Positions 1-8,894 of a DNA stretch of 64,000 bases are shown in pieces. The notes under the pieces were generated by a model, which was not told where the DNA came from, did not search any database, and saw only the letters and a list, made by a program, of their open reading frames with translations. The stretch lies in contig NZ_JAAN01000042.1 of NCBI RefSeq assembly GCF_000559025.1, forward strand, positions 36,115 to 100,114, given 5' to 3'. The DNA comes from Luteimonas huabeiensis HB2 (GTDB taxonomy: Bacteria; Pseudomonadota; Gammaproteobacteria; Xanthomonadales; Xanthomonadaceae). A program made the position numbers and the translations under genes. Position 1 is the stretch's first letter, and each line of letters begins with the position of its first letter.

Positions 1-762
1 GACCAGCGCCCGCGCGTGCTCGGCGGCGTTGCCGATGGTGGCCGAGCACAGCACGAACTGCGGGCGCACGCCGTAGAAGGCGCACACGCGCTTGAGCCGG
101 CGGATCACGTTGGCCACGTGCGAGCCGAACACACCGCGGTAGGTGTGCACCTCGTCGATCACCACGTAGCGCAGGTTCTCGAAGAACTGCGCCCACTTGG
201 TGTGGTGCGGCAGGATCGCCCGGTGCAGCATGTCGGGGTTGCTGACCACGATGTCGCCGTTGAGCCGGATCGCCTGCCGCGCGTCGCCCGGGGTGTCGCC
301 GTCGAAGGTGGCCGCGCGCAGGCCGAGCTGGCCGGCGCGGTTGAGTTCCAGCAGCTCGGCCACCTGGTCCTGCGCCAGCGCCTTGGTCGGAAACAGGTAC
401 AGCGACTTGCCGCCCGCCTCCAGCGCCGCGGCCACCACCGGCAGCGTGTAGCACAGCGACTTGCCCGAGGCGGTCGGGGTGGCCACCACCACGTGGCGCC
501 CGGCGCGCGCCGCCGCCCAGGCCCGCCCCTGGTGGCTGTACAGCCGTTCCAGGCCGCGCGCGCGCAGCGCGTTGGCCAGCGCCTCCGGCAGGTCGTCGGG
601 GAACGGCACGAACGCGCCCGCCTGCCCGGGCACCAGCAGGCTGCCGGTGATGCGCTCGGCGTAGCGGCGGGTCAGCCGCTCGGCCAGCCCGCGCCCGCCG
701 GCGGGGGCGAGCGCGCGCTCGGCGGCGACGGGATGGTCGGTGGCGCGAAGGATGGCGTTCAA
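1..762 (-). CDS. DEAD/DEAH-box helicase, N-terminal part (gene runs off the left edge)
   Basis: Superfamily 2 ATP-dependent helicase; the visible 254 residues are the N-terminal part. Translating the minus strand gives a Q-motif-like stretch (ERLYSHQGRAW), a Walker A motif (TPTASGKSLCY), motif Ia (LFPTKALAQDQ), a DEVH Walker B box followed by HTYRGVFGSHVANV, and motif III (LCSATIGN). This pattern fits the YprA/MrfA-type family, whose members usually carry a C-terminal DUF1998 zinc-binding domain that would lie outside the window. MrfA is known as a DNA-repair helicase. I chose the TTG at 762 because the alignable protein begins just after it; no in-frame ATG lies nearby and there is no clear ribosome site, so the start is uncertain. 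The gene has no stop in the window. Confidence 0.8.
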   Translation of the reverse strand, partial: MNAILRATDHPVAAERALAPAGGRGLAERLTRRYAERITGSLLVPGQAGAFVPFPDDLPEALANALRARGLERLYSHQGRAWAAARAGRHVVVATPTASGKSLCYTLPVVAAALEAGGKSLYLFPTKALAQDQVAELLELNRAGQLGLRAATFDGDTPGDARQAIRLNGDIVVSNPDMLHRAILPHHTKWAQFFENLRYVVIDEVHTYRGVFGSHVANVIRRLKRVCAFYGVRPQFVLCSATIGNAAEHARALV

Positions 763-853
763 GCGGCGGCCCGGCGGCGGAGGGGCCGGTGTTGTAGCCG
801 CGGCGCGTCTCAGCCGGTGAGTCTCGGCGGGGCCTGCGCCGGTGCCGGGCGGC

Positions 854-1441
854 TCAGGCGCGCGGCGCGAACGGCAGCGCGTTGTGGGCGTGGGTCGCGG
901 CGACCGCGGCCTGCCCCACCGCCACCGCGATCTGGTTGAGGCCGCTGACCACGTCGCCGATCGCGTACAGCCCGGGCACGCGGGTGCGCTGGTGGCGGTC
1001 GACCCGCAGCGCGCCGTCGTCCTCGGCCGGCAGGCCCAGCCCGCGCAGCAGCGTGTTGCGGCCCGCGTAGCCGAGGTAGGGGTAGACGGTGTCGAAAACG
1101 GCCTCGGTGCCGTCGGGCGCGCGGTAGCGGCAGCGCACGCCGTCGAACGCCAGCGCGCCGCCGGCCGGCAGCACCGCCATGCCGAGCGCCCGGGCCTCGC
1201 GCAGGGCATGGCGACCGGGCGCGCGGTCGGCCGGCAGCAGCGCGACGTGGGCCGAGTAGCTGCGCAGGAAGCGCGCGTGGCCCAGCAGCCCGCGCGCCGG
1301 ACCGTAGATGCCGATGCGCTGGTCGCTGGCGATCGTGGCGCCGACGCCCTTGGCCTGCGCGCGCAGGCGCCCGAGCAAGGCGAGGCCGGCGCCCCCCTGC
1401 GGAAACCCGGGGCAGTTGCGGCTTTCCGGGATGAGGCCCGA
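854..1441 (-). pseudogene. Decayed NAD(P)/FAD oxidoreductase (thioredoxin-reductase-like)
   Basis: The C-terminal half is well preserved: the segment YPYLGYAGRNTLL, then GLYAIGDVVSGLNQIAVAVG, the FAD-contacting C-terminal motif of thioredoxin-reductase-like enzymes. Upstream in the same frame are the typical IPESRNCPGFP and LLGRLRAQA segments. Two parts are missing. The N-terminal FAD-binding GxGxxG segment (about 40 residues) should precede IPES but is replaced by unrelated sequence. The stretch between LRAQAKGVGAT and DQRIGIYGPA, normally about 90 residues with the end of the FAD domain and the region that holds the redox centre in true TrxR, is collapsed to a few residues. Family members are about 300 residues; the longest open frame with a usable start (TTG at 1378) encodes 174. 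It could be expressed as a fragment but cannot bind FAD normally. Confidence 0.65.
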
Positions 1442-1596
1442 GGCGGGACAGCCGTCCGTGAATGGCCCGCTCGGAAAATTCCTACAGCACGGCGCGGCAT
1501 TTTCCGAATGACGATCGTCACATTCCGGCGCAAGCTCTCGCGCACCGGCCGATCCCGGCCGGCACGACGGGCGTCCGGGCGCTCCAGGGGACCCTC

Positions 1597-2160
1597 ATGA
1601 AGCACCTGTTCGCGCTCGTGGCCGCGCTCGTCCTGGGCGGCTGCGCCTCCTCCCACATCCTGGTCGGCCAGGCGCGCCCGCCGATCCCGCCCGAACAGGT
1701 GCGGCTCTACTTGCAGCCGCCGCCGGTGTACGAGGAAGTGGCGATCCTGGAAGCGAGCGATGCCGCCTCCTGGGCGATTACCGCCCAGCAGAAGACCGAC
1801 AAGGTCGTGGCGCGGATGAGAGCCGAGGCGGCCCGGCTCGGCGCCAATGGCATCGTCGTGCGCGGCGTCGGCAACCAGTACGCCGGCAGCATCGGCATCG
1901 CCAATGCCTGGGCCGGCAACGGCAGCGCCTGGGCCCTGGGCAGCAGCAGCGCTCAGTACGACAAGATCGGCAGCGGGCTGGCGATCCACGTGCCGGACGG
2001 TGCCGATGCGACCGCGGCGCCGGCCCCCTCGGCCCCAGCCATGGCCGCCGCTGCGCCCGCACCGCAGCCGACGACCGCCCCGGCTCCGCAAGCCGCCCGC
2101 AACGAACCCGATCCGGCCAAGCGCTGCGACGCCTGCGCCCGCATCCGGGTGCCGGAATGA
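1597..2160 (+). CDS. Putative lipoprotein of unknown function
   Basis: 187 residues. The N-terminus MKHLFALVAALVLGGC is a lipoprotein signal peptide with lipobox LGGC (Cys16), so the product is expected to be membrane-anchored on the periplasmic side. The body contains EQVRLYLQPPPVYEEVAIL and a region about ARLGANGIVVRGVG, a layout seen in small conserved proteobacterial lipoproteins of unknown role. The C-terminal third is a low-complexity Ala/Pro tail ending in a CDAC pair. The ATG at 1597 is chosen because it starts the signal peptide and follows a purine-rich site (AGGGG, 1585-1590); the frame is open further upstream but that part has no protein-like character. The stop overlaps the next ATG by four bases (ATGA), so the two genes are probably co-translated. 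Function not recognised. Confidence 0.75.
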   Translation: MKHLFALVAALVLGGCASSHILVGQARPPIPPEQVRLYLQPPPVYEEVAILEASDAASWAITAQQKTDKVVARMRAEAARLGANGIVVRGVGNQYAGSIGIANAWAGNGSAWALGSSSAQYDKIGSGLAIHVPDGADATAAPAPSAPAMAAAAPAPQPTTAPAPQAARNEPDPAKRCDACARIRVPE

Positions 2161-2474
2161 TCCGCGCCTGCGCCGCCGCGGCCCTGGCGCTGCTCGTGGC
2201 CGGCACGGCCTCCGGCCACGGCGGCGGGCTCAATGCCGAGGGCTGCCATCACGACCGCAAGAACGGCGGCTACCACTGCCATCGCGGGCCGAGCGCCCCG
2301 GCCCCGCGCAGCGCCTTCGGCCCCGTCCAGCCGCTGGGCCCTGGCGGCGGCGGCGACCGCCCCTACGCCAACTGCGCCGAGGCGCGCGCGGCCGGCGCCG
2401 CCCCCGTGCGCCGCGGCGCCCCCGGTTACGGACCGCACCTGGATCGCGACAACGATGGCATCGGCTGCGAGTGA
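2157..2474 (+). CDS. Secreted Excalibur-domain protein
   Basis: 105 residues with a signal peptide (MIRACAAAALALLVAGTASG) followed by a His/Cys motif CHHDRKNGGYHCHRG, often found in small exported proteins with an Excalibur domain. The C-terminus YANCAEARAAGAAPVRRGAPGY...LDRDNDGIGCE is an Excalibur calcium-binding domain: the DRDNDGIGCE end is its EF-hand-like DxDxDGxxCE signature, with paired Cys. It overlaps the upstream lipoprotein gene by ATGA, indicating an operon. Members are envelope or secreted proteins; in some the His-rich motif precedes a nuclease, but no nuclease domain is present here. Role unknown beyond likely Ca2+ binding. Confidence 0.8.
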   Translation: MIRACAAAALALLVAGTASGHGGGLNAEGCHHDRKNGGYHCHRGPSAPAPRSAFGPVQPLGPGGGGDRPYANCAEARAAGAAPVRRGAPGYGPHLDRDNDGIGCE

Positions 2475-2750
2475 CCAGCACCGTGGCCGCGGGCCGATCC
2501 GCCCGCTCGCGACGCGTCCGTGCGTAGCGGATCGCCCCACCGCAGGATCATGGCGGGTCGCTAGCGTGGCGGCATTGGCCGAGCCCGCCCAACCGCTGCC
2601 CGACGCGCCCACGCTGGCCAAGCCAGTGGACGAGTATTCCCCGGCAGGCTGCGCCGCGAAGCGCGCCGCTGCCGGCGCTGTCCCCTCTGGCGCGACCCGA
2701 CCCAGGACGACGACGGAGCAACCTGGCCCGCTCGTTCGGGGTCGCGCGTC

Positions 2751-5700
2751 TCACCCGAGATGAAGCCTGTCGAGCCGTTTGGCCAGGACATCGAAGTACT
2801 GCCGCCTTGCCCAGTCGGCACGTTCTCCCACGACATAGAGGCGCGTCTCGGCGCGGCTGACCGCCACGTTCAACAAGTTCGGGCGCGATGCCGCCCAGTC
2901 GCGCGCGCCCGCGGTGCCGCCTCCGAGCACCAGGATTACGACCTTGGCCTCCTTGCCCTGCGTGGTGTGGATCGTGCCCACGCGCTCCGGATCGAGTCCG
3001 TAGCGACGGCCGATGTTCTTCAGTTCGCGTACGACCTCGCGGAACGGCGAGATCAAGAAGACCTTGTCCTTCGGCACTCCATGTGCCTGTAGCAGTGCAT
3101 CGAGCAAGGCTCGCAGCGCCTCTCCCTCGGCCGGCAGCCAGTTGCCGCGCGGCGCGGACTTCGGCACGTCGATCCACCCGCTGTCCGGCCAAGTTGATGT
3201 ATACGCCTGCTTGTGGTGCACCATCAGCCCTTCGTAGGCGATCTCGTTGCAGATCGAGAACATCGGCTCGTCGCAGCGACGATGCACCCGCAGAGGCGCG
3301 CCAACCCAGATGGCGTCGTCGTCCTTGCCGATCCACGTGCCGATCGCCGCCGCACGATCGGCCACCTCTTGGATCGAGGTACGGCCCGGATGCCAACGAG
3401 GATCGACACCCCCATAGTTCTTCGCCAGCGCCATTTCGATCGTACGCGGCAGGGACACGACCGGCTCAAGCTGAAGCGGGTCACCGACGGCCACGACCCG
3501 CCGGGATCGCCAGATGGCGCCGGCCGCTAGCTGCGGCGCTGCCTGGCCCGCCTCGTCGATCAGCAGCCAACCGATGCTTTCCGGACCGAGATTGCCGAAC
3601 AGGCTCCCGGTGGACGCGAAGGTGGTCGAGATGACCGGACAGACCAGCGCCAGACTGTCCAGCGCGATGGAACGCACCCTGACATCCGGGATGCCGCCCC
3701 CCAGCATGTCCATGGCGAGGCCGAGATTGGCAAGCATCTTGTGGGCATTGTCCTCGACGAATGCGCGATGCAGATTCATTGCCGCAATGAAGACTTCGAT
3801 GCGTGCCGCCCGCCAAACCGGGTGCGCCCATGGGCTGGAACGTTCCCGATCCTGGTCGTCCGCCATCGTGGGCGGCCAATGCGCTCCCAGTGCCTCCTGG
3901 GCTTCGGCCAGCGCGGCCCTTGCGGAGGACAGGCGCTTCGAAATCCGCTCCACCTCGCGCTTTCGATCCGATGCCTGCTCGTCGAGGTGGACAAGTTCCA
4001 GTTCCACCTGCCGCCTACGCTCGCCCAGGCCGTGCAGCAGGCCCTCGGCTTCCTTCCGCCGGCACCTGTAGGTGTCCAGTTCGTTCCGCCACTCGCGGTG
4101 CGAACGGCCCAACGTCGAGAGCCACTCCAGCAACCCGGGGCGGATGTCGCGAAGCTCTTTGATGTTGCCTTCATACTGCCGCAGGGATCGCCCTGCCACG
4201 TCCAATTCACCAGCCAGGGCATCAAGATCGGCTTGGAGTTCGGCTCTGCGCGCGGTAACCACGGCATCGGACTCGATCTGGGCCAGGCTCTCTTCGAGCT
4301 TCGCGACCTCGACCGGCATGGCGCTGAGAACACCTATCTTCCGGCGCCATCGCGCCTCGTCGGCCAGAGCGCGCTCGAACTGCGAGACCGCCTCGTCCCA
4401 GGGCAACGCCGCCGTCGCCTCGCCTTGCTTGACCGCCAGCAGGCGCTCGCGCAAACCAGGCATACGCGCTCCGCCATCGCTCTTCTGCCACCAAAGGGTG
4501 CCCACGAAGTCCGTGCGATTGCTCTTGTTGCCGAGTTTCCCGGCCACCAGTGCCCAAGCGGGAGTACCGATGAGTTCGCTTGCCAGGTCGGGATACGCAA
4601 TGGTCTTGCCATGCCAGGTCGCATGGATCGCTTGCGCCTTCGGCAGCTCCAGCGACACGTTCTCGACCGCACCGTTGTTGCTGGAAGCGACGACGATCGC
4701 GGAGCCGGAAAGCGCCGCATCCAACGGAAAATAGGGAATCGTACGCCCGCCCACTTCTAGGGACTGCCTCCGCCCCAACAGCTTCGCTCCGCCTGCTGCC
4801 AATCGTTTGGCCCGCTCGACGACGACGGCGGCCACGATGTCGCGTAGCAACGTGGTCTTGCCCGTTCCGGGCGGTCCGTTGATCGCGAATGCGCCCGGAC
4901 GATCTCGCAGTTGTTTCCAAAGTGCGTTCACTGCGATCTGCTGGCTCCAGACCAGCGGGTGTTCGGCGGGCCAGCAGCCTTCAGGAAAGCCCGCCGGGTC
5001 CAGGATCTCGAGCGCGCGCGCCTGATCGCGCCGGACATCGATTCTCCTGGAATCGGACGCCGAACCGAGCATCGCCCGCATCGCGTTTCCGGTCTTGCCC
5101 CAACCGGCAGCAAGCAGGCGGTTCAGATCCTTGATGAAGAACGAGTTGAGGAAATCGTCCTCGGTTCTGTCACGGGCACCGACATCGGCCTGGGGTGTCT
5201 TCGGGCGGCGTACTTTGACCGAACGGATCCGGTGCATGGGCTCGGCATCAAACAATTCCTCCAGACGAAGCTTCTCGACCACCAGCTTGGCGAACGCCCC
5301 GAACCAGGCACCGCAGACCGGTTCATTCTCCTCGAGATGTCCGACACGCCAAGCAAGTTCGTCGCGCAATGCATCCAGTTGCCGATCGAAGCCGGGAAAT
5401 CCACTGTCCGAAGCCGGGATGTCGAGCGCGTCCTCCGGCGCATGCAGGCCATCGACGTCGCAGGCGTCGCGATCGGACAAACCAGTGAGCCCTCTCGCAC
5501 GCACGATACCGAACGCCCATGCCGCCATGCTGACCGCGAACGTCTCCACCAGCGGACGACCGCTTTCGTCGAAGGCCAGGTAAAATACGGACGATTGTCC
5601 GCTCTGCCGCTCCTCGTATAAGGCTTCGGACCTGCCCAGTCGCTCCTCGAGCAAGGCGATGAACCGGGACTGCTGATACGCCGCGCCGTACACGCTGTGG

Positions 5701-5891
5701 CGCCACATGCAGGAGGGCGCGATTCTGCGCTCGGCGAATCCTGGATCGAGCCATGCTGGAAGACCGTCCGGCGCCCAATCGCGGACTGGTAAGCCGGGGT
5801 CGTCCGGCGCCTTCCTGGGTATGTCCTGAGGCGTGAATACCTCCACCGCGCGCCAGAATCCGATCAGTTGGTCGTAGGTCTTCTTATCCAT
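2751..5891 (-). CDS. Large SF1 (UPF1/DNA2-like) AAA helicase, probably acquired
   Basis: 1046 residues. An N-terminal region of about 330 residues has no motif I recognise. The helicase core starts with Walker A GPPGTGKTTLLRD (near residues 339-351). A long, charged, probable coiled-coil insert of roughly 200 residues follows (about 470-680). Then come Walker B DEAGQAAP (near 784), VAVGDPLQLEPV (motif III), and the C-terminal SF1 motifs VGTIHTTQGKEAKVV and NLLNVAVSRAETRLYVVG (motifs V and VI). This is the UPF1/DNA2-like order of RNA or DNA translocases. GC content is plainly lower than in both flanks, and the gene lies beside the 3' end of a tRNA gene, so transfer is likely. Large SF1 helicases with long N-terminal regions occur in several phage-defence systems, but no nuclease or partner is visible here, so a defence role is only a suggestion. 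The ATG at 5891 (MDKKTYDQL) is the first in frame. Confidence 0.85.
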   Translation of the reverse strand: MDKKTYDQLIGFWRAVEVFTPQDIPRKAPDDPGLPVRDWAPDGLPAWLDPGFAERRIAPSCMWRHSVYGAAYQQSRFIALLEERLGRSEALYEERQSGQSSVFYLAFDESGRPLVETFAVSMAAWAFGIVRARGLTGLSDRDACDVDGLHAPEDALDIPASDSGFPGFDRQLDALRDELAWRVGHLEENEPVCGAWFGAFAKLVVEKLRLEELFDAEPMHRIRSVKVRRPKTPQADVGARDRTEDDFLNSFFIKDLNRLLAAGWGKTGNAMRAMLGSASDSRRIDVRRDQARALEILDPAGFPEGCWPAEHPLVWSQQIAVNALWKQLRDRPGAFAINGPPGTGKTTLLRDIVAAVVVERAKRLAAGGAKLLGRRQSLEVGGRTIPYFPLDAALSGSAIVVASSNNGAVENVSLELPKAQAIHATWHGKTIAYPDLASELIGTPAWALVAGKLGNKSNRTDFVGTLWWQKSDGGARMPGLRERLLAVKQGEATAALPWDEAVSQFERALADEARWRRKIGVLSAMPVEVAKLEESLAQIESDAVVTARRAELQADLDALAGELDVAGRSLRQYEGNIKELRDIRPGLLEWLSTLGRSHREWRNELDTYRCRRKEAEGLLHGLGERRRQVELELVHLDEQASDRKREVERISKRLSSARAALAEAQEALGAHWPPTMADDQDRERSSPWAHPVWRAARIEVFIAAMNLHRAFVEDNAHKMLANLGLAMDMLGGGIPDVRVRSIALDSLALVCPVISTTFASTGSLFGNLGPESIGWLLIDEAGQAAPQLAAGAIWRSRRVVAVGDPLQLEPVVSLPRTIEMALAKNYGGVDPRWHPGRTSIQEVADRAAAIGTWIGKDDDAIWVGAPLRVHRRCDEPMFSICNEIAYEGLMVHHKQAYTSTWPDSGWIDVPKSAPRGNWLPAEGEALRALLDALLQAHGVPKDKVFLISPFREVVRELKNIGRRYGLDPERVGTIHTTQGKEAKVVILVLGGGTAGARDWAASRPNLLNVAVSRAETRLYVVGERADWARRQYFDVLAKRLDRLHLG

Positions 5892-6285
5892 GATTCGACC
5901 TGCCCTCGCTGACGACAGTCTAGCAATGGCTCAGGCGCGGATGGCGGCGCGGGGCCGTTGCTGCACTCGGGCCGTGCGCATCGCCTTGCACAACCATTCG
6001 CCCGCGCCCCTGTCGCTGAAGCGAAGCGATGACTACCGCTCCACGTCACGCCCGCTTCTGGAACGCGCCTTCGCCGCCTTCCAGGATGTCGAAAACGGCT
6101 TTGCGATGTCCTTGTCTCCAATCCGTCGGATCGATGGGCGATCGGCGGCAGTGCGCCGTGGGGATGCTGGCCCGACTCCGCAAGGATGATCTGATCCGTG
6201 TCGGTGCTGATGACGGGGTTGACGTTGTGCGTGGCCATGCTTTGGAGATCGCCATCGCATACTCGGACTGCATCCGACCACAAGA
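5892..6285. other. Intergenic stretch between the helicase gene and tRNA-Ile2
   Basis: 394 bases, lower in GC than the surrounding chromosome and similar to the helicase gene. Short open frames exist on both strands, but none has a recognisable domain or good start signals. A minus-strand fragment (about 6232 down to 6120) reads as a plausible protein start (MATHNVNPVIS) and then loses its character in a different frame; it may be the remnant of a gene. I see no integrase, no inverted repeats and no copy of the tRNA 3' end that would mark an attachment site. Confidence 0.5.
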
Positions 6286-6361
6286 TGGTGGGCCCACCAG
6301 GATTCGAACCTGGAACCAAAGGATTATGAGTCCTCTGCTCTGACCGTTGAGCTATAGGCCC
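6286..6361 (-). tRNA. tRNA-Ile2 (anticodon CAT, lysidine-modified type)
   Basis: The minus strand folds as a 76-base tRNA with encoded CCA: acceptor arms GGGCCTA (6361-6355) and TGGGCCC (6296-6290), discriminator A at 6289, CCA at 6288-6286. The D arm is AGCTCAACGGTCAGAGC, the anticodon arm AGGACTCATAATCCT, and the T arm contains GGTTCGAATCC. The anticodon is CAT. It is assigned to isoleucine rather than methionine because the short D loop and the GCAG...ACTCATAATC...TTGG layout match the minor tRNA-Ile whose C34 is converted to lysidine by TilS, reading AUA. Elongator tRNA-Met is the alternative. The likely acquired helicase region abuts its 3' end. Confidence 0.9.
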
Positions 6362-6420
6362 CCGCGAGGCTGAGCAGTGTAGACCAGCGGCGGCGCCGGC
6401 GGCGGGCGCCCGGGGACGTC

Positions 6421-6437
6421 CGGCGGACGGTCCGCCG
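6421..6437 (-). terminator. Hairpin downstream of the GH92 gene
   Basis: A 7-bp inverted repeat, CGGCGGA / TCCGCCG, with a 3-base loop lies just after the GH92 stop codon and before the tRNA. There is no T-run, so intrinsic termination would be weak. Confidence 0.4.
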
Positions 6438-6443
6438 CGATGC

Positions 6444-8780
6444 CTACCGGCTCATCGAGTACGGCGCCTCGGCGCCGGTGCCGGGCCAGTCGCGGTTGGG
6501 CTCGGCCTGCATGGCGAAGCGCAGTTGGCCGCCGGCGAGGATCTCGTCGTGGCGCAGGAAGGCGCGCACCAGCGGTTGGCCGTTGAGGGTGGCGGAGGCG
6601 ATGTAGCCGTGGCCGCGCTCCAGGCCTTCGGCGACGATCTCGAAGGTGCGGCCGTTGGGCAGGTGCAGGCGGGCGCGCGGCAGGAAGGGGCGGCCGATGA
6701 TGTATTCGCCGCTGCCGGGCGCGACGGGATAGAAGCCCAGCGCGGTGAACAGGTACCAGGCCGACATCTGGCCGAGGTCGTCGTTGCCGGCGAGGCCGTC
6801 GGGCCGGTCGGCGTACTGGGTGGCCATGATCTGCGCCAGCCGCGCCTGGGTGCGCCAGGGCTGGCCGGCGTGGGCGTAGAGGTAGGCGACGTGGTGGCTG
6901 GGCTCGTTGCCGTGGGCGTACCAGCCGATCAGGCCGGTGATGTCTTCCATGTGTTCGAAGATCGCGGGATCGACCTCGGCGTCGAAGACCGCGTCGAGCC
7001 GGCCGAGCAGCGCGTCGGCGCCGCCGTGCGCGGCGGCGAGGCCGGCGACGTCGTGCGGCACGTACCAGGAGTACTGCCAGGCGTTGCCCTCGGTGTAGTC
7101 GGTGCCGTAGCCGCTGGCGGTGGGGTCGAACGGGGTGCGGAAGCTGCCGTCGCGGTTCTTCGCGCGCATGAAGCCGGTGCCGGGGTCGAAGACGTGGCGC
7201 CAGTGGGCGGCGCGGGCGTCGAAGTCGCGGGCGACGTCGGCGCGGCCCATCGCCTGCGCCATGCGCGCGATGGTCCAGTCGCCGTAGGCGTATTCGAGCG
7301 TCTTGGAGGCGGCCTCGCCCTCCTCGTCGATCGGCACCCAGCCCAGTTCCATGTACTGGCGCAGGCCGTCGTAGGGGCCGTAGGAGGCGCTGGCGACCAT
7401 GGCGTCGAGCGCTTCGTCGGCATCGAAGCCGCGGATGCCCTTGAGCCAGGCATCCGCGATCACCGGCACCGCGTGGTAGCCGATCATCGTCCAGGTCTCC
7501 AGCCCGTGGAACGACCACACCGGCAGGACGCCGTAGGGGCTGTGGCGCCGGTGCGCCAGGAGCGAATTGACGAAATCGGCATTGCGCCGCTCGGGCTGCA
7601 CCAGGGTCAGCAGCGGGTGCAGCGCGCGGTAGGTGTCCCACAGCGAGAAGGTCGAGTAGTGGGTGAAGCCTTCGGCCCGGTGCACGGCGTTGTCGGGGCC
7701 GCGGTAGCGGCCGTCGGCGTCCATGAACAGCGTCGGGCCGAGCAGCGCGTGGTACAGCGCGGTGTAGGCGCTGCGGCGCTCGGGCTCGGGCGCTTCGATG
7801 TCGAGCACCGACAGCGCCTCCACCCATTGCCGCTTCGCCTCCGCGCGCACGCGGTCGAAGTCGAAGTCCGGCACCTCGGCGTCGAGGTTGGCGATCGCGG
7901 CGGCCTCGTCGACCGGGGAGATCGCCACCTTGACCACCAGCGGCGCGTCGAGCGGGCCGAAGTCGAAGGTGCCGACCAGTTGCCGGCCTTCGATCTGCGC
8001 GCGCTCGCCGGGCGTGCGGTCGGCGGGCGGGGCGAAGCCCTTGTAGCGGATGTCGGTCTCGGTGTTGTGGAACGCGTGGCCCTGCAGCGGCCGCGAGAAG
8101 CGCATGGCGAAGTAGAGCTGGCGGCCGGGCGCCCAGCCGCGGGTCTCGCGGAAGCCGGTGATGGTGCCGTCGGGCATGCGCCGCAGCCGCGACCACAGGA
8201 TCTTGCCGGGGTAGTCGTACATCGAGGTGCGCAGGTCGAGCAGCACGCGCGCCGGCGCGCCGGCCGGGAAGGCGTAGCGGTGCACGCCGGCGCGCGCGCT
8301 GGCGGTCAGCTCGGCGCGCACGCGGTAATCGTCCAGGGTGACGGCGTAGTAGCCGGGCTCGGCGTGCTCGTCGTCGTGGCGGAAGCGCGAGGCGTAGCCG
8401 CTGCGCGGCACCTCCGGGTCGCCGCGCTCCAGGCCGGGATCGCCGGTGAAGGGCATCAGCAGCACGTCGCCGAGGTCGGAGTGGCCGGTGCCGGAGAAGT
8501 GAGTGTGCGAGAAGCCGACGATGCTCTCGTCGTCGTAGCGGTAGCCGGCGGCCCAGTCGTAGGCCCGCTCGCGCGGCTGGATGCGGGTGTCGGGACTCAG
8601 CTGCACCATGCCGAAGGGCACCGTGGCGCCGGGATAGGTGTGGCCCTCGCCGCCGGTGCCGATGAAGGGATCGACTGCGTCGAAGGCGCGCTCGCCCACC
8701 GCGGTCGGGCCCGCCAGGGCCGTGCCGGCGGCCATCAGCGCGCCGAGCGCCGCCGCCATCGTCGCGCCGCGTCGAACCAT
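6444..8780 (-). CDS. GH92 family glycoside hydrolase (exo-alpha-mannosidase)
   Basis: 778 residues with a signal peptide (cleavage likely after residue 23, ALA), so exported. GH92 enzymes are Ca2+-dependent inverting alpha-mannosidases that remove terminal mannose, mostly alpha-1,2, from N-glycans or mannans. Family hallmarks are clear: VDPFIGTGGEGHTYPG (from residue 36), FSHTHFSGTGHSD, the TEGNAWQYSW segment (about 560-570) that carries the presumed catalytic acid Glu, and AGNDDLGQMSAWYLF (about 665-680) with the conserved Asp pair. Length matches the family. It is transcribed divergently from a LacI-regulator / transporter / kinase / isomerase operon, and an operator-like palindrome sits 14 bp upstream of its ATG. 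This places it as the enzyme that releases mannose for that operon. Start ATG 8780 directly precedes the signal peptide and follows an AGAGGGGGG ribosome site. Confidence 0.95.
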   Translation of the reverse strand: MVRRGATMAAALGALMAAGTALAGPTAVGERAFDAVDPFIGTGGEGHTYPGATVPFGMVQLSPDTRIQPRERAYDWAAGYRYDDESIVGFSHTHFSGTGHSDLGDVLLMPFTGDPGLERGDPEVPRSGYASRFRHDDEHAEPGYYAVTLDDYRVRAELTASARAGVHRYAFPAGAPARVLLDLRTSMYDYPGKILWSRLRRMPDGTITGFRETRGWAPGRQLYFAMRFSRPLQGHAFHNTETDIRYKGFAPPADRTPGERAQIEGRQLVGTFDFGPLDAPLVVKVAISPVDEAAAIANLDAEVPDFDFDRVRAEAKRQWVEALSVLDIEAPEPERRSAYTALYHALLGPTLFMDADGRYRGPDNAVHRAEGFTHYSTFSLWDTYRALHPLLTLVQPERRNADFVNSLLAHRRHSPYGVLPVWSFHGLETWTMIGYHAVPVIADAWLKGIRGFDADEALDAMVASASYGPYDGLRQYMELGWVPIDEEGEAASKTLEYAYGDWTIARMAQAMGRADVARDFDARAAHWRHVFDPGTGFMRAKNRDGSFRTPFDPTASGYGTDYTEGNAWQYSWYVPHDVAGLAAAHGGADALLGRLDAVFDAEVDPAIFEHMEDITGLIGWYAHGNEPSHHVAYLYAHAGQPWRTQARLAQIMATQYADRPDGLAGNDDLGQMSAWYLFTALGFYPVAPGSGEYIIGRPFLPRARLHLPNGRTFEIVAEGLERGHGYIASATLNGQPLVRAFLRHDEILAGGQLRFAMQAEPNRDWPGTGAEAPYSMSR

Positions 8781-8794
8781 GTTCGCCCCCCTCT

Positions 8795-8808
8795 TTGGAT
8801 CGATCCAA
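8795..8808. promoter_or_regulatory. Putative LacI-family operator O1
   Basis: TTGGATCGATCCAA is a perfect 14-bp palindrome of the kind bound by LacI-family dimers. It lies 14 bp upstream of the GH92 start codon. A second near-match (12 of 14 bases) starts exactly 100 bp away, just before the lacI-type gene. Confidence 0.65.
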
Positions 8809-8894
8809 TTGGCGCGACCCTAGCATCGCCGCGGTGGCCGGGCATGCTGCATTGCACGATGCCGCGACCGTGCGCTGGCCTCACCATGCCGCCG

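Noticed and set aside
1462..1596. Longer N-terminus for the lipoprotein gene
   Set aside because: The upstream frame has no protein character, lies across the decayed oxidoreductase junction, and would bury the lipoprotein signal peptide.
2475..2750. Possible left attachment site of an island integrated at tRNA-Ile2
   Set aside because: I searched by eye for a copy of the tRNA 3' end (TGGTGGGCCCACCAGG) and found none here or elsewhere left of the tRNA; no integrase either.
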